Of a stretch of DNA of 64,000 bases, positions 54,161 to 64,000 are shown piece by piece. Origin of the DNA: Fonsecaea monophora. Taxonomy: Eukaryota; Ascomycota; Eurotiomycetes; Chaetothyriales; Herpotrichiellaceae. Location: NCBI RefSeq assembly GCF_001642475.1, contig NW_019173936.1, forward strand, positions 558,001 to 622,000, given 5' to 3'. Under the pieces are notes generated by a model. The model was not told the origin of the DNA. It saw nothing but the letters and a program-made list of their open reading frames with translations, and ran no database searches. Position 1 is the stretch's first letter. Each line of letters opens with the position of its first letter. The translations under genes and the position numbers were made by a program.

Positions 54161-56894
54161 TTAATATGCTGCTTCCATGCCCATCAGTGCCTGGTCTGAC
54201 ACTTGTGGCATGCCAGTGACGGGATCCAAATGCATCTCATCGACATATCCAACGAGAGCTTGAGCATGGAGCTTGAATGATTCACCCATGGTTTTCGAGA
54301 TACTGTGACAGAATTAAAATCAACCAAGCATCATGGATAGGAACCTCGACTTACCCCCAAACAACCACACCATCCAACATGGACCCCCAGACTCGGGCAA
54401 CGGTAGAGCTCAAACGTGATCCATTTGAATCGACAGCGTCATCGTCAAACAAGCCCCGAACTTTCATATACATGGAGAGCTCTTCTTCTGTAGCTTCTTG
54501 ATCGTCGTGCTCGATGCGATAGAGCCATAGACTGAGTATCGTGATCAAATCGAGGCCGCAAAGGGGATGCTCGATGCTCCAGTTGGTCGAAGATGTCTTT
54601 GTCACCCAGTTGATGCCTTGCATTGCGACGATCTCCATGCACTCGTAGCATTGCTCGATCACCTTGATCATTTCCTTGGTTCTTTTGACGGCGTCTCGGG
54701 ACAACGTCATAGCCCCTGCAATCTCGTACGAGTTGTGATATCGCAATGCTTCTTGGACGTTCTTGAGGTCCACTTCGAGGAAAGCCCTGGTGTTTCGATA
54801 TACGGCCATTGAGTTAAAGATGAGTGGGTGACTCTTGTGCGGAGTGCTCAATGGGACGACGATGGTTTCCGGTTCGCAGAGATCAAGTGATCTCTCCCAC
54901 GTTTCCAATGCAATTCGGATCTTCCATTCCAGAACAACGTCCTGCAACGATTCAAAGCTTCGCCGGAGATTCCAAACCTCTAAAAAGAGAGCATTGATCA
55001 TTACACGAGTTGCAAATGCGCTGTATCTGGCGGCATCGCCCTGGAAGAGACTATCGTGCGCCTCTCTGACTGTGATCGTGGGCGAAGCTGCGAAGATGTC
55101 TTGCCAAGAATCCTCATCACTCGGTTCGATATTCCACAAAGATTCAGACGAAGGCAGGGGTAATGAATCGAATTCATTGAAACTGATTGCTGGAGTGTGA
55201 TTGTAGGTCAAGGTCAACATCCCAAAGAAGATGTAGACGGCATAATAGGTTCTCCTGCAGCCTTCTTCGTTGACCCATTCCTGGTGGGTTGGTGGTGTGC
55301 CAGAACGTGCGTCGATCCGTAGCTTGAGTTCGTATTTGTTACCAGCGACCATCTATGAAAAATAAGCATGCATTTGCGAGACATTCGGTAAGCACTTACG
55401 TTTGCAAGCAGGCTTTTGATGGAACATGCCCACTCCAAGCCTTGGGAGCCACCGCTCCAGCTTTCAAACACCATGTTGAGAAGTGTACTCTGCATCGTCC
55501 AGAGTGGGCATTTCCGCGAGTCGAAGTTGTCCTTGTTCTGAAGAAATTGATTGACAAGTTTCTTAGAGCCGTGGTGAAGCAGATAGGCTTGTTCCTGGTC
55601 GAAGTTGTACAGGGCGCCAATGGAGAGAATGGCAAGGAGAAGAGCCGGTTCAGTTGTCTCGGGCCGGAAACTGACAGGGTGAAGGAATGGAAGATGGTGG
55701 TGGAATAAGTTGAAGTATGTGGTGAGGTAGAGGTTGATAGAGGGCAACGAAGGAAGGGAAATGTCTCCTCCTAGTTGATTAGCAATCATAGCTCTCTCAT
55801 CTTCGTTGTTAAACTGTGGAGCTTTGGGTAAGGAAAGGGGTTGGGCTGGACCAGGCGACTTGCGATAATTCACTGGCGAGACGGGACCGGTCATTGACGG
55901 AAACGGCGAGAGCGCATTGGGCGTATGGGTCCCAGAGACGGGGAAGGTGTCTGCAAGGCCAGGAAAGGCAGAGGGCAGAGAGGCGCTGAGCGAGCTTGTG
56001 CGTTCCATGATGGGAGGGAGCTGCGACTGATGGGGATGTATTGATCCCATGTGGATGTACGGCGGCTGTGACAGGTTATCTTGCGACGACATGCTGGACA
56101 TGGAATGCGCCTTGGGCTCCGATGGGCCCTGGGGCATGAAGCTGTCCCAGGGCATATGGGGTAGGCTGTTGGCGCCACCGAGATAGTCGGACGATTCGAG
56201 GAGCGAGCTGCGGTCTGGGGAATAGCCGGGGATTGACCCTTCGCCGTTGTTCAGATGACCGTTCGCTGCTGCGGCCGCCTTGTGTTGGAAGTCTGTCATC
56301 AACATGGCGGCAGTTTCAAGGTCGAGCATACCATCGCTGCTTGCCTCTATCTGCTCCAACGTGCCAGGATCGATGGTGATGGAGGGCTTGGACGGAGCGG
56401 TAGCCGTTGAGGGCGCCGCTTTCGTCCCTGCGCCTGCACCTTTATCTGTACCTGTGGTTGTACTCGACTTCTTCTGCCTTCCTTCAGACTGTAGAGGTAC
56501 ACCGCCATCCTTCGCATGTACGGTTCGGTCGTGGCGTAGGAGCAGATCTCGGCGGACAAAGGTGCTGCGACATTTCTGACATTTGAAGGGACGCTCCTTG
56601 GTGTCTGTCAAGGGATGAGAAGTTAACAAAGAGTCAAATAGTAGATAGATTGTTGATGGCGGGGTTGGATTTCTCCTTGGTGCCCCACGTCGCAACAACC
56701 GAAAAAAAAGTTGGTGACTTACGCGACCGCTCGTGTCGACTCCTGTGTTCGCTGCGACTGAAGGCACGATTGCAGTACTGGCATTTGTACTTCTTTTCGG
56801 GCGCAGAGGCGGCTTTTTTGGGTGGGAGGGCTGTCGTCGTCGCGGCTGCGGCGTTGGCAGGCTCAACAGCAGTAACAGCGTCAGACTGAGCCAT
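54161..56894 (-). CDS. C2H2 zinc-finger transcription factor with fungal_trans domain
   Basis: A probable nuclear DNA-binding regulator. Exons 56894-56723, 56604-55400, 55352-54355 and 54302-54161 join in frame to 838 aa. An Ala/Thr/Pro N-terminus is followed by two C2H2 fingers: CQYCNRAFSRSEHRSRH, then a spliced linker HTKERPFKCQKC typical of finger junctions, then CRSTFVRRDLLLRHDRTVH. A long Ser/Pro-rich region follows. The fungal-specific TF domain begins at YFNLFHHHLPFLHPVSF with LLLAILSIGALY, continues across the splice (ANMVAGNKYELK) through EEGCRRTYYAVYIFFGMLTL, and ends in LDLITILSLWLYRIEHDD. The last exon adds VDEMHLDPVTGMPQVSD and a stop. C2H2 plus fungal_trans is a known filamentous-fungal architecture. 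Targets are unknown. Confidence 0.88.
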
Positions 56895-59800
56895 GGTGGA
56901 TGTAAATTAAGGGTTAAAAGTCCTCCGACCAGGCGCAAGCCTTTGGCTCGAAAGTGAGTTGGTTCAGAGGTGTTGATATCGTCGTGATCATTCCGCGTGG
57001 GATCAGCGCACGCTCGAGTTCGAATTGAGAGAATGAGTGAGAGGTAGGATTTGAGGAAGGGTTGGCTGCAGCTGTGGGCTCTCTGCAAGCAAGTGCTGGC
57101 TGGGTCGCTGGGTTGGTTCGCACGGTGACTTGAATGGATTCGTCTCCGAGACTCGATTGGCGAAGAACGCCAGTCAAAGTGGATCACGTGTGTATGCGTG
57201 AAGTCTGTGTCGAGTATCAACCGACCTGCAGCGACAAGCTGCCACGAAGGTGATGGAAATTATAATACAGCCGTCGACGAGATAACGACGACGAAGGGTG
57301 TGTTGGTACAGCGCAGGGGGGAAAGAGATGTGTGCGATGAAAAGAAAATGAAAACGGAGGAGGGGCAAAAGGAGGGAGGGAGTGAGGGAGGGAAAGGACG
57401 GAGGGGAGGGCTGCTCTTGGGGGGGAAGGCCTCCAGCTCACAAGAGATTCCAGGCGAGGGCCCAGGCATCTCCCTCAGCCCATGATCCCGCTCGGTGAGA
57501 ACCCTGAAGCCCCTGAAAATTACTACATTGACCAGCTCATCACTGGCCGAGGGGCACCCGAACAGACCTGAACGGACCCGCGCCATTCCCAGCTGGCGGG
57601 TCCTTGTTCCCTTCCTCTCCCTTCCCACACAGCTTCGAGGGTGCCACCCTTCGAGAAGAGACACTCATCCATCCACCAAGTCCCCATCCCTCCTTCAAGC
57701 CACTTCCCCGGCAGTCTACGACAACAAACCCATCAAACCGGCCTGGACTCTAACGTTAGGAAAGTTAGTATGGCCTCTTTACTACTCCTACACCTCTCAT
57801 TCCCTGCGGAAGACCACTTTCGAGATACCGGAGTGCTGGGAAAGCCCACTTCAAGGCCTCATCCCTGGCCCCGAGATACTGGTCAATTTGGCCACGGACA
57901 ACCCAGAGCCCATCCCACGAATGGCAGCCGAGTCACGGCGCACATCCTCAACCTAGAAAGAAAGTGATGGTAAGTTGACCTCCGCCGTCACGAGACACAT
58001 TTTGCAGGCAAACTGCCCATTTATGGTTACAGAGAAGGCGTCCGAGTTGCGCTCACCACACCCTTCGAATGCCATCCTGCTGGATGGGTTGATGTTCCTC
58101 AGGGCTTGGGAGGTGACTGATTCTGCTCTAAGCCCCCAGCCACCTCACCTTCACCAGCCATCTCTCGAATCTCACGGCCACAAGCTTCGGTCCGTACCCA
58201 CGCTTGTGCCGTTGCCCATGCAGCGTCACGCCCAAAAAACGATGCTCCCAGTCACAACACCTCCTACATCCACGCAGTTTCTCCCATTGGACTGACTCGC
58301 GAACCAATTATTTGCTTATGGTGGTCACAACGGTGAGAACAGGTGGCCACTTAATCGAATCAACGACTGGCATTTGTTGCTCCGCGCAGATTAAGTCAAT
58401 CGTGGCACCAAGTAAAAAAAAGTGGGAAGAAAACAAAGTGTCGGATCGTCAGCACTTAGAATCTTGCCTTGGCTCTTGTTCCTGCATTTTCCCTTGCAAG
58501 TTGCAGCTCCTTGATCTCATGGGAGGGGGACGCGGGCTTCAACCACGACGTGGAGCTCGCTAACCACGTCTGTTACAAGGATAAACCCGTCTGACCACTG
58601 CTCAGAGCTGAGAAATGGACAAGATTGTTAATGTCAGACGGGCATCCCCTTTCTCTGACGTGGCGGGACTTGTCAAGGGCTAGGAAGCATAACCCCTCCT
58701 TCCGCGCCCTGGTTCGAGGCATGTCCCAGACTCCCGAGTCCCATCCTCGTGGACAAACCCAGTCTGGTGGACCTGCGGTGGGTACATGCTGGGATTCAGA
58801 GGGCTGTTGGCAGAAGCAACTCGGCACCAGTCGGGCCCCCAAAAAAGAAAGATTAACAACAACTCTCCTGACGAGAGAAGAACGACTCGACCTGCTCATA
58901 ACGAGTCGTACATGAGCTCTAGAACATGTATCTACACCTATCCTGTCCCGGGAAAAAAAGAGTCATGTTTGGAACAACCAAAACCTTGTGGCACTGAAGC
59001 AATCACATTATTGCAAAGTCAACGGCACAGCAATCAGCGCTTGCTCTGCGAGGCGAGTCATAGCCCCGCGAGGTGACCCCTCCACCTCCCTGAGAATCTA
59101 ATCGTACGAGGACAAGCTGGTACATAGCTACGACGAAACCGAACACCTGACGAGGTCCGCCGGTCTCGTATTATTCCCTCGTGTCCCTCTCTTATCGCGC
59201 CATTTCGCATGCTCAGGCGATCTAACTGGTGGCATCAGAAGAGACGGTGAAAGTATTTCGAACAATGCATTTCCGGAGCACTTTCCCCGGCAGCCGCATT
59301 CTGCTCCTGGACCGCTAAAGATCTTTGAAAGTCAAAACCTGCCGGCTGCTCGCCAATTGTGGCTTCGAGCTGTTCCGTGTGGTCGGTCCAAGTTACATGG
59401 GGACATGACACTGCGCAGTTTGCCGCATTTTAAGCCAGGGAAGGCAAAGCTCCAGAGCCCCAGCACCACCAGTAGCCGCAGCGGACACCGCCTCCTTCGC
59501 GCCCGTCGGAATACCCACAAGCCGCCAAAGCTACCATAGCTCCCCACCCATCCACTTTTCTTTTGGAGACTATACTCGAACATTGAGAAAGCTCCCTGTG
59601 AGGTTTGGGACAATTTCCGTTTGTGTTGCATCGGTCATCAAGTTTGCTGGATCCCAAACCCCTTGTGCCTTAGTCACTGCGATTCGAGAACCTCCACGGA
59701 ACCACAGGTCTCCTTTGCTAAGACCCCAATCTCGCACCGCCCAGTTTGCAACATCTGAGGAACCGAGGGGCTCGGAGGGGTACAGCTAATCTGGTTCGCG

Positions 59801-60580
59801 TCGAAGATATTGTTCTCGCTGCTCAGGAGCAACCTTCCAAAAGGAAGGCAGACAATGTTGGGTTTTAACACGCGTGGTCTCAAAAGACGAAAATAAACAC
59901 CCAAGGCATGCGGAGGTGCGAATGAATGCCAGGAGACCCTGGTAATGGGAGGCCGATTTTGTCCCCAGAGGGGCATGGCGAAGCCAGTTGTTTGACCGCC
60001 TTGGCTGCCAAACCCCTGACGAGCCGATTGAACAACACTTTGTCCAAAAGCATGGCAGGCACACCAAGACCGCCACTCCTCGTACACAAGTGGTGCAAGT
60101 ATGTCCGACTTGACATCACCACAAAAGCATGTATGACCAGGACCTCCTTCGGTACGTCGATTACGTCGAGTCGATCAGGTCTGTGTCATCGGATGTAATC
60201 CAAGATCAGAATCTATGCTTCTAACCGAGCCCGGCGCATAGCCGGCACACCAAGGAATTTATTCAAGATGTCACATTCCCTGGACTTGGTCGGGAAGATA
60301 TCGTGGATTCTCAGGCATGTGCTCGTATCATTTGGCGACTACTGCTGGAAAACTGCTACAGTATGTAGAAGCGAGAGTCGAGATGTGGAAGCACGTTTTC
60401 ACATTCAGTGGTTCTTAGACGACATGGTGGTCGATTTGCAACAATACAGTGAGTTGGCCTCTCTATGTTCAAAAGGGATTCGTTAACACATTTCTCCTCT
60501 ATCGTAGTTTTACTGGACCTGATTGCTTTGGCCCTTGCACTTGCTCTTTTTCATCCCAAACACCTTATATCATCGCAGTG
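56895..60580. other. 3.7-kb region without a recognisable gene
   Basis: It contains the zinc-finger gene's upstream region and a G-rich polypurine tract near 57356-57427. Several 90-150-codon frames occur on both strands (for example 57495-57956 plus and 60087-59674 minus), but they overlap one another and show no domains. It may hold long 5' leaders, non-coding RNA or a decayed gene; I see nothing decisive. Confidence 0.45.
57356..57427 (+). repeat. G-rich polypurine tract with G-quadruplex pattern
   Basis: Four GGG runs with loops of 1, 5 and 1 nt at 57374-57392 meet the usual G3+N1-7 quadruplex pattern. GGGGAGGG follows near 57403-57410, and a longer G run just downstream. The tract lies about 480 nt upstream of the zinc-finger regulator start. 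Confidence 0.75.
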
Positions 60581-61861
60581 TCAATGCACAGCACTGAACC
60601 CCCTCTTCAGCCTCTCGACGAGTGCTTCCAGCTCGGCGTTCCGGTCTTCCAGCGTTGCCACCTCTTTTTGTAGTGCTTCCTTTTCTGACCGTAACTGCTG
60701 GACCTTGGTCGCCATCTTCTCGCGATGTTTCAGGCTATCTTCGAACATGGCTTCAACTCGACTCCACGGCAAATCGCCTCCCGTTGCACCATGGGCCACT
60801 GGAAGGGTACCAACGCTTGGCGCTGTTATAGAACGAGTCCGCAACTCGGTATTTGCCTTCTCAAGCTCCAATACACGTTGCTCCATTGCAGCAGTACGGG
60901 CTTGTTGCCAGAGATCATCTGATTCGGGCCGTGAGGTTCTCTGTAGCGTGGGCGTGATGGACCCACCTCCCAGGATGGAACGTCGGTCCTGTGGTTGCGA
61001 GGTTTGCAATCTCCCAGCCCAGGTTGCTTTGGCAAGCTTCCCCCTCAACATCAAGACGTTTTCCAAGTCTTCATCTCTCAGTTTTTTCATGGCGGCATGT
61101 CCTCGTCTTTCTTCGGCCAGCATATCCCTCACTTTAATCAGGTTGGAGAGATCCTCATTGCGGAGGGACAGCAGATCAGCGTGGTTTCTGAGGATGTTTT
61201 GATTCTCACGTTCAAGCTCGGTGAGGCGGGTTTGGAGTTCGTCATAGTCGTTGGACATGATTGTCGGGTGAGACCGTTCAACGTCGACGACGCGGATGAG
61301 GATGGAGCGGAGAAGGTCGGACATAGGACCAGCCGTCTCGATCGAAGGGCTGGGATCACTGACAAGCTGGTCTTCAGTCTCGTTCGGAAGTTTCAGTCCA
61401 GCTACAGTTGGGGTTTTGAGATCCATATCATCAGCCTGGTCTGTCGTAGAAGCATCCTCAGCCAGTGTGGCGTGCGAATCGTCTGTCGCAACAGACTCAC
61501 TACGCTTTCTTTGCATCTCCAAGTTCTGATGCACTTCGCGGTGCTGTTTGGCTGCGACGAGGAAATGCTCGTGCGAGTTCAAGGTGAGTGTTCGTTTCTT
61601 GGGCTGCCAGAGAGGCATATCTTCCGGATCGAACGGCACGGCTTGATACTGGAGTTGCGGTTGAAGTGATGGATCATGATTCTGCTTCTCGCCCTGGTAT
61701 GAAGACAGGATACCGTCATCGTCGTTATCACTGTAATTTGTATCCGGACTCGATGCCAGCTGTGAAGAGTTCTGGCTCATGGTCGATGTGGCCACGGAAG
61801 CTACTGACACGGCGATGGAATGGCTAGAAGATGTGCGAGTGATGCGACTGGGCGACCACAT
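60581..61861 (-). CDS. Coiled-coil protein of unknown function
   Basis: A single exon of 426 aa from ATG 61861; the frame extends to an earlier ATG at 61960 whose extra 33 codons look unlike the rest, and a third candidate is MSQNSS at 61780 (399 aa). Residues up to about 200 are acidic and disordered, with LWQPKKRTLTLNSHEHFLVA as a conserved-looking motif. From MSNDYDELQTRLTELERENQ onward there are heptad-rich helices: NILRNHADLLSLRNEDLSNL, VRDMLAEERRGHAAMKKLRD, and a final coil EKMATKVQQLRSEKEALQKE to the end. No catalytic motif. A scaffold or cytoskeletal-linker role would be typical for such a protein, but no family is recognised. Confidence 0.72.
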   Translation of the reverse strand: MWSPSRITRTSSSHSIAVSVASVATSTMSQNSSQLASSPDTNYSDNDDDGILSSYQGEKQNHDPSLQPQLQYQAVPFDPEDMPLWQPKKRTLTLNSHEHFLVAAKQHREVHQNLEMQRKRSESVATDDSHATLAEDASTTDQADDMDLKTPTVAGLKLPNETEDQLVSDPSPSIETAGPMSDLLRSILIRVVDVERSHPTIMSNDYDELQTRLTELERENQNILRNHADLLSLRNEDLSNLIKVRDMLAEERRGHAAMKKLRDEDLENVLMLRGKLAKATWAGRLQTSQPQDRRSILGGGSITPTLQRTSRPESDDLWQQARTAAMEQRVLELEKANTELRTRSITAPSVGTLPVAHGATGGDLPWSRVEAMFEDSLKHREKMATKVQQLRSEKEALQKEVATLEDRNAELEALVERLKRGFSAVH

Positions 61862-63027
61862 CCTCTCTGGCAGTCTTTGATTGACGACCCGGCCTATTGA
61901 ATGTATACTCGGAAGCAATAGGTGCCAGGCACAGTACTTCAATGAGGATGCTCTGTGCAAAAGTTTTCAGGCCTAAGGGCAAATAGCAAGTGTTTGCGTA
62001 AGTCTTAAAGAAAAAAGGAAGCGAAGATATGGCGAGACTGCATTCACAGATCACACGTCCCTACCTACCTTTTAAACTTTTGTGATATTGCTCGTTCAGA
62101 TGCATCAGGGTTGGAGTGATGAGGGTAAGGGACAAAGGGGGTTCGTGGCTGAAGCAGCGTGAAACGCGCCCCTTGCCTCGCATGGACAAGGCTGTGACCG
62201 AGTTGAGACGAGGCGGTTGTTCTGCGACGCCATAGGACGAGGCTGCCACCAATCGCCATGTCCATCACATCCCGCTTCTCACCCTCCGACTACCCAGTTG
62301 AGATGGGAAGAGAAGATTCGTTCCCTGGGGGATCCCTGAGAGTGGTCCAGGATATGCGGCGCCATGGGACGAGTCGCAGCCCTTATCAAGAAAGGGGCAG
62401 CTTTATTCTTAGGAGCAAACAACATGGCACCTTCTTCATGTGGACCGCTTTGTCGGTAAGAACTCGAGCGGCTCTCTCAATCGTTCAATCAATAATTGGA
62501 GATCGTGGAGATTTGTGGACTCCGGTGTGCACCGGGTGGTGGTGTAGCAGTCGAAAGTAAGGCTAGACACCATCGATAGAAACCTCTTGTAAGCTGGAAA
62601 CAATGCTTCAGGTGTCTTGAACAGGGTATTTCCGTTCAAGTCTTACCTCTGTTGGAAACCCTTCTGCGCAACGACTTTGTAAAATGAAAAGAGACGAACA
62701 TCATCTCAGCCTTGGAAGGAACCCCTTAAAGCGGCCAGCCATTTCCAAGAATCACGAGGCTGAGAAGTTGGCGCAGGTCAGCCTTGTCTTGCAAACGGCA
62801 TGCGCCCATTCCTTGACCTCCTCGACGAAAGCGGGAAACCTCATGTTTCGCTGGGAGTCTGTGCCCGAATCGACCTCATAACCTCATACTGCCCTGCATC
62901 TACTCCTTCGTACACCAAACCAGCGTTCGAACAGCATCTTTACTGGAGCCTATTGCCCACTCAATGACCTCATCCTGAGCCTCAACTTGCGGATTGCCTC
63001 GACCTCTGCTACCAGATTCAGACAACC
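61862..63027. promoter_or_regulatory. Divergent region, coiled-coil gene / ubiquitin-conjugating enzyme
   Basis: 1.17 kb between the start codons. Only short frames without recognisable content. No specific element seen. Confidence 0.4.
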
Positions 63028-64000
63028 ATGGCTCCCTCGCCTACGATCCGGCGCCTTCTCAAGGAGACTGCCGAGCTCTCCTCGCCCTCTTCGAACCCCA
63101 ACCCCGCCTTCTTTGCAGGCCCTGTCTCCGACTCCGACCTGCATGAATGGCACTTCACTCTACTCGGTCCTCCCTCTCCCTCCCCATACGCTGGCGGCAT
63201 GTACCACGGGCGCATCACGCTGCCGGCCACATACCCACTGAAGCCGCCGAACTTTAGATTTCTCACGCCGTCAGGGAGGTTTGAGGTCAACCGCGAGATC
63301 TGTCTGAGCATATCCGGGTTCCACGAAGAGACGTGGATGCCCGCCTGGGGTGTCCGGACCGCGTTAACGGCGCTCCGGACGTTCATGGCCGAGAAGGGTT
63401 CAGCTGGCCAAGTTGGAGGCTTGGAAGCACCTGCGGACGTGAGGAGAAGACTGGCAAAGGAGAGTCGGAGTTGGAAATGCGAGGCTTGTCGCAAAACGAA
63501 TGAGACCATTATGCGCGAGTGGTGGGATATCTGTCGGGAGGCCGGTGTCAACGTCTCGGCAGAGGAGGATCTGGGATTAGAGAGCCTGCCGGAGGGCATG
63601 ACGCTGGAGGCGAGAGACCCGAATGCAAAACCCGGCGTCCCTTCGCAAACAACAGGAGCTGCTGAACAGGAAGATGCAAAGGTGACAACAACGCTGCCAC
63701 AAGAGCGGTTGCTACAACCTTCTACAAATCCAGATCCCGATACCCCTGCGCAACCTGCATCGGTACCAGTGCCACCATCCTCCAAGCCTCAACCTCCGCC
63801 GTCGTCCTCATCACACTCATCACGATCCAACTCATCCAACCTCACCCGACCCGCCAGCCAGCGATGCATCCCCATGGTCCCTACGCCCTCCGCGGAAGCA
63901 GCTCAAGCCTCTGCTGAGTCAGTCCTCACGCCGGGCGATTTTGCTCAATCTGCTTCGTCCAACACAGGTTCTTCTGCTAACACTCATCATCCGCGACCGT
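63028..64000 (+). CDS. Ubc6/UBE2J-type ubiquitin-conjugating enzyme, cut by window edge
   Basis: An ER-associated E2 that supplies ubiquitin for ER-associated degradation. The frame is open from ATG 63028 to the right edge (324 codons, no stop), so the C-terminus is missing. The UBC fold reads IRRLLKETAELSS, DLHEWHFTLLGPPSPSPYAG, GMYHGRITLPATYPLKPPNF and RFLTPSGRFEVNREICLSIS, where the Cys of NREICLS is the active site. The usual HPN is replaced, as is normal for UBE2J/Ubc6. SGFHEETWMPAWGVRTALTA and the post-domain WKCEACRK (a CxxC pair seen in UBE2J relatives) fit. A Pro/Ser-rich linker follows; a C-terminal membrane anchor would be expected beyond the window. Confidence 0.92.
   Translation, partial: MAPSPTIRRLLKETAELSSPSSNPNPAFFAGPVSDSDLHEWHFTLLGPPSPSPYAGGMYHGRITLPATYPLKPPNFRFLTPSGRFEVNREICLSISGFHEETWMPAWGVRTALTALRTFMAEKGSAGQVGGLEAPADVRRRLAKESRSWKCEACRKTNETIMREWWDICREAGVNVSAEEDLGLESLPEGMTLEARDPNAKPGVPSQTTGAAEQEDAKVTTTLPQERLLQPSTNPDPDTPAQPASVPVPPSSKPQPPPSSSSHSSRSNSSNLTRPASQRCIPMVPTPSAEAAQASAESVLTPGDFAQSASSNTGSSANTHHPRP

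Noticed and set aside
60465..61202. 245-codon plus-strand frame opposite the coiled-coil gene
   Set aside because: A shadow: Ser/Arg/Cys-rich translation antisense to heptad-repeat coding sequence.
63018..63785. 255-codon minus-strand frame at the right edge
   Set aside because: Antisense to the clear UBE2J/Ubc6 reading frame.
1..64000. tRNA, rRNA, CRISPR or transposase genes
   Set aside because: No cloverleaf with A and B boxes, no spaced direct repeats and no transposase or reverse-transcriptase motifs were seen by eye; a covariance-model scan would be needed to exclude tRNAs fully.

Overview
This is nuclear DNA of a filamentous ascomycete (Pezizomycotina; Eurotiomycetes-like is a guess that only a phylogeny could confirm). 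The evidence is short 50-210 nt GT-AG introns, a Zn2Cys6 regulator with a fungal-specific transcription factor domain, and fungal forms of core eukaryotic genes (DNA polymerase delta, Rad18, TBCD, Sal1, cyclin C, Ppg1, Cdc25-type RasGEF, Chm7, Trs85, RhoGDI). Genes lie on both strands without operons. Exon structures below were built by eye from reading-frame continuity, splice signals and family similarity. I saw no rRNA, tRNA, CRISPR array or intact transposon.

Left part, 1-16 kb, is accessory in character. After 2 kb of poorly coding sequence comes a Zn2Cys6 transcription factor (2098-4961). A divergent enolase (5424-6819) follows, convergent with a divergent inorganic pyrophosphatase (8073-6990). 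Both keep the family catalytic residues but look unlike housekeeping copies, and they sit beside a pathway-type regulator. This is the best candidate for an undescribed system. Next come a small protein with a repeated octapeptide (8433-8795), an HPP-family membrane protein (10384-9293), an unidentified spliced gene (10809-11656), an arrestin-related adaptor ending in a PPxY motif (12240-13637) and a Gpr1/Fun34/YaaH acetate-type transporter (14423-15699).

Middle part, 16.6-49 kb, is a gene-dense housekeeping block: Chm7 (ESCRT-III), Rad18, Trs85 (TRAPPIII), the EF-hand mitochondrial carrier Sal1, cyclin C (Mediator kinase module), tubulin cofactor D, a conserved protein of unknown function, DNA polymerase delta, RhoGDI, the PP2A-like phosphatase Ppg1, an unidentified disordered protein, a short-chain dehydrogenase and an SH3-RasGEF. 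Several pairs are divergent with shared promoters (Sal1/cyclin C, TBCD/unknown, Pol delta/RhoGDI, Ppg1/unknown). Rad18 and Pol delta, both replication or repair genes, carry paired MluI-box-like (ACGCG) motifs upstream.

Right part, 49-64 kb, is sparse: an FAD monooxygenase (51284-52696), a C2H2 zinc-finger/fungal_trans regulator (56894-54161), a 3.7-kb region without a recognisable gene, a coiled-coil protein (61861-60581) and the start of a Ubc6/UBE2J-type ubiquitin-conjugating enzyme that runs off the right edge.
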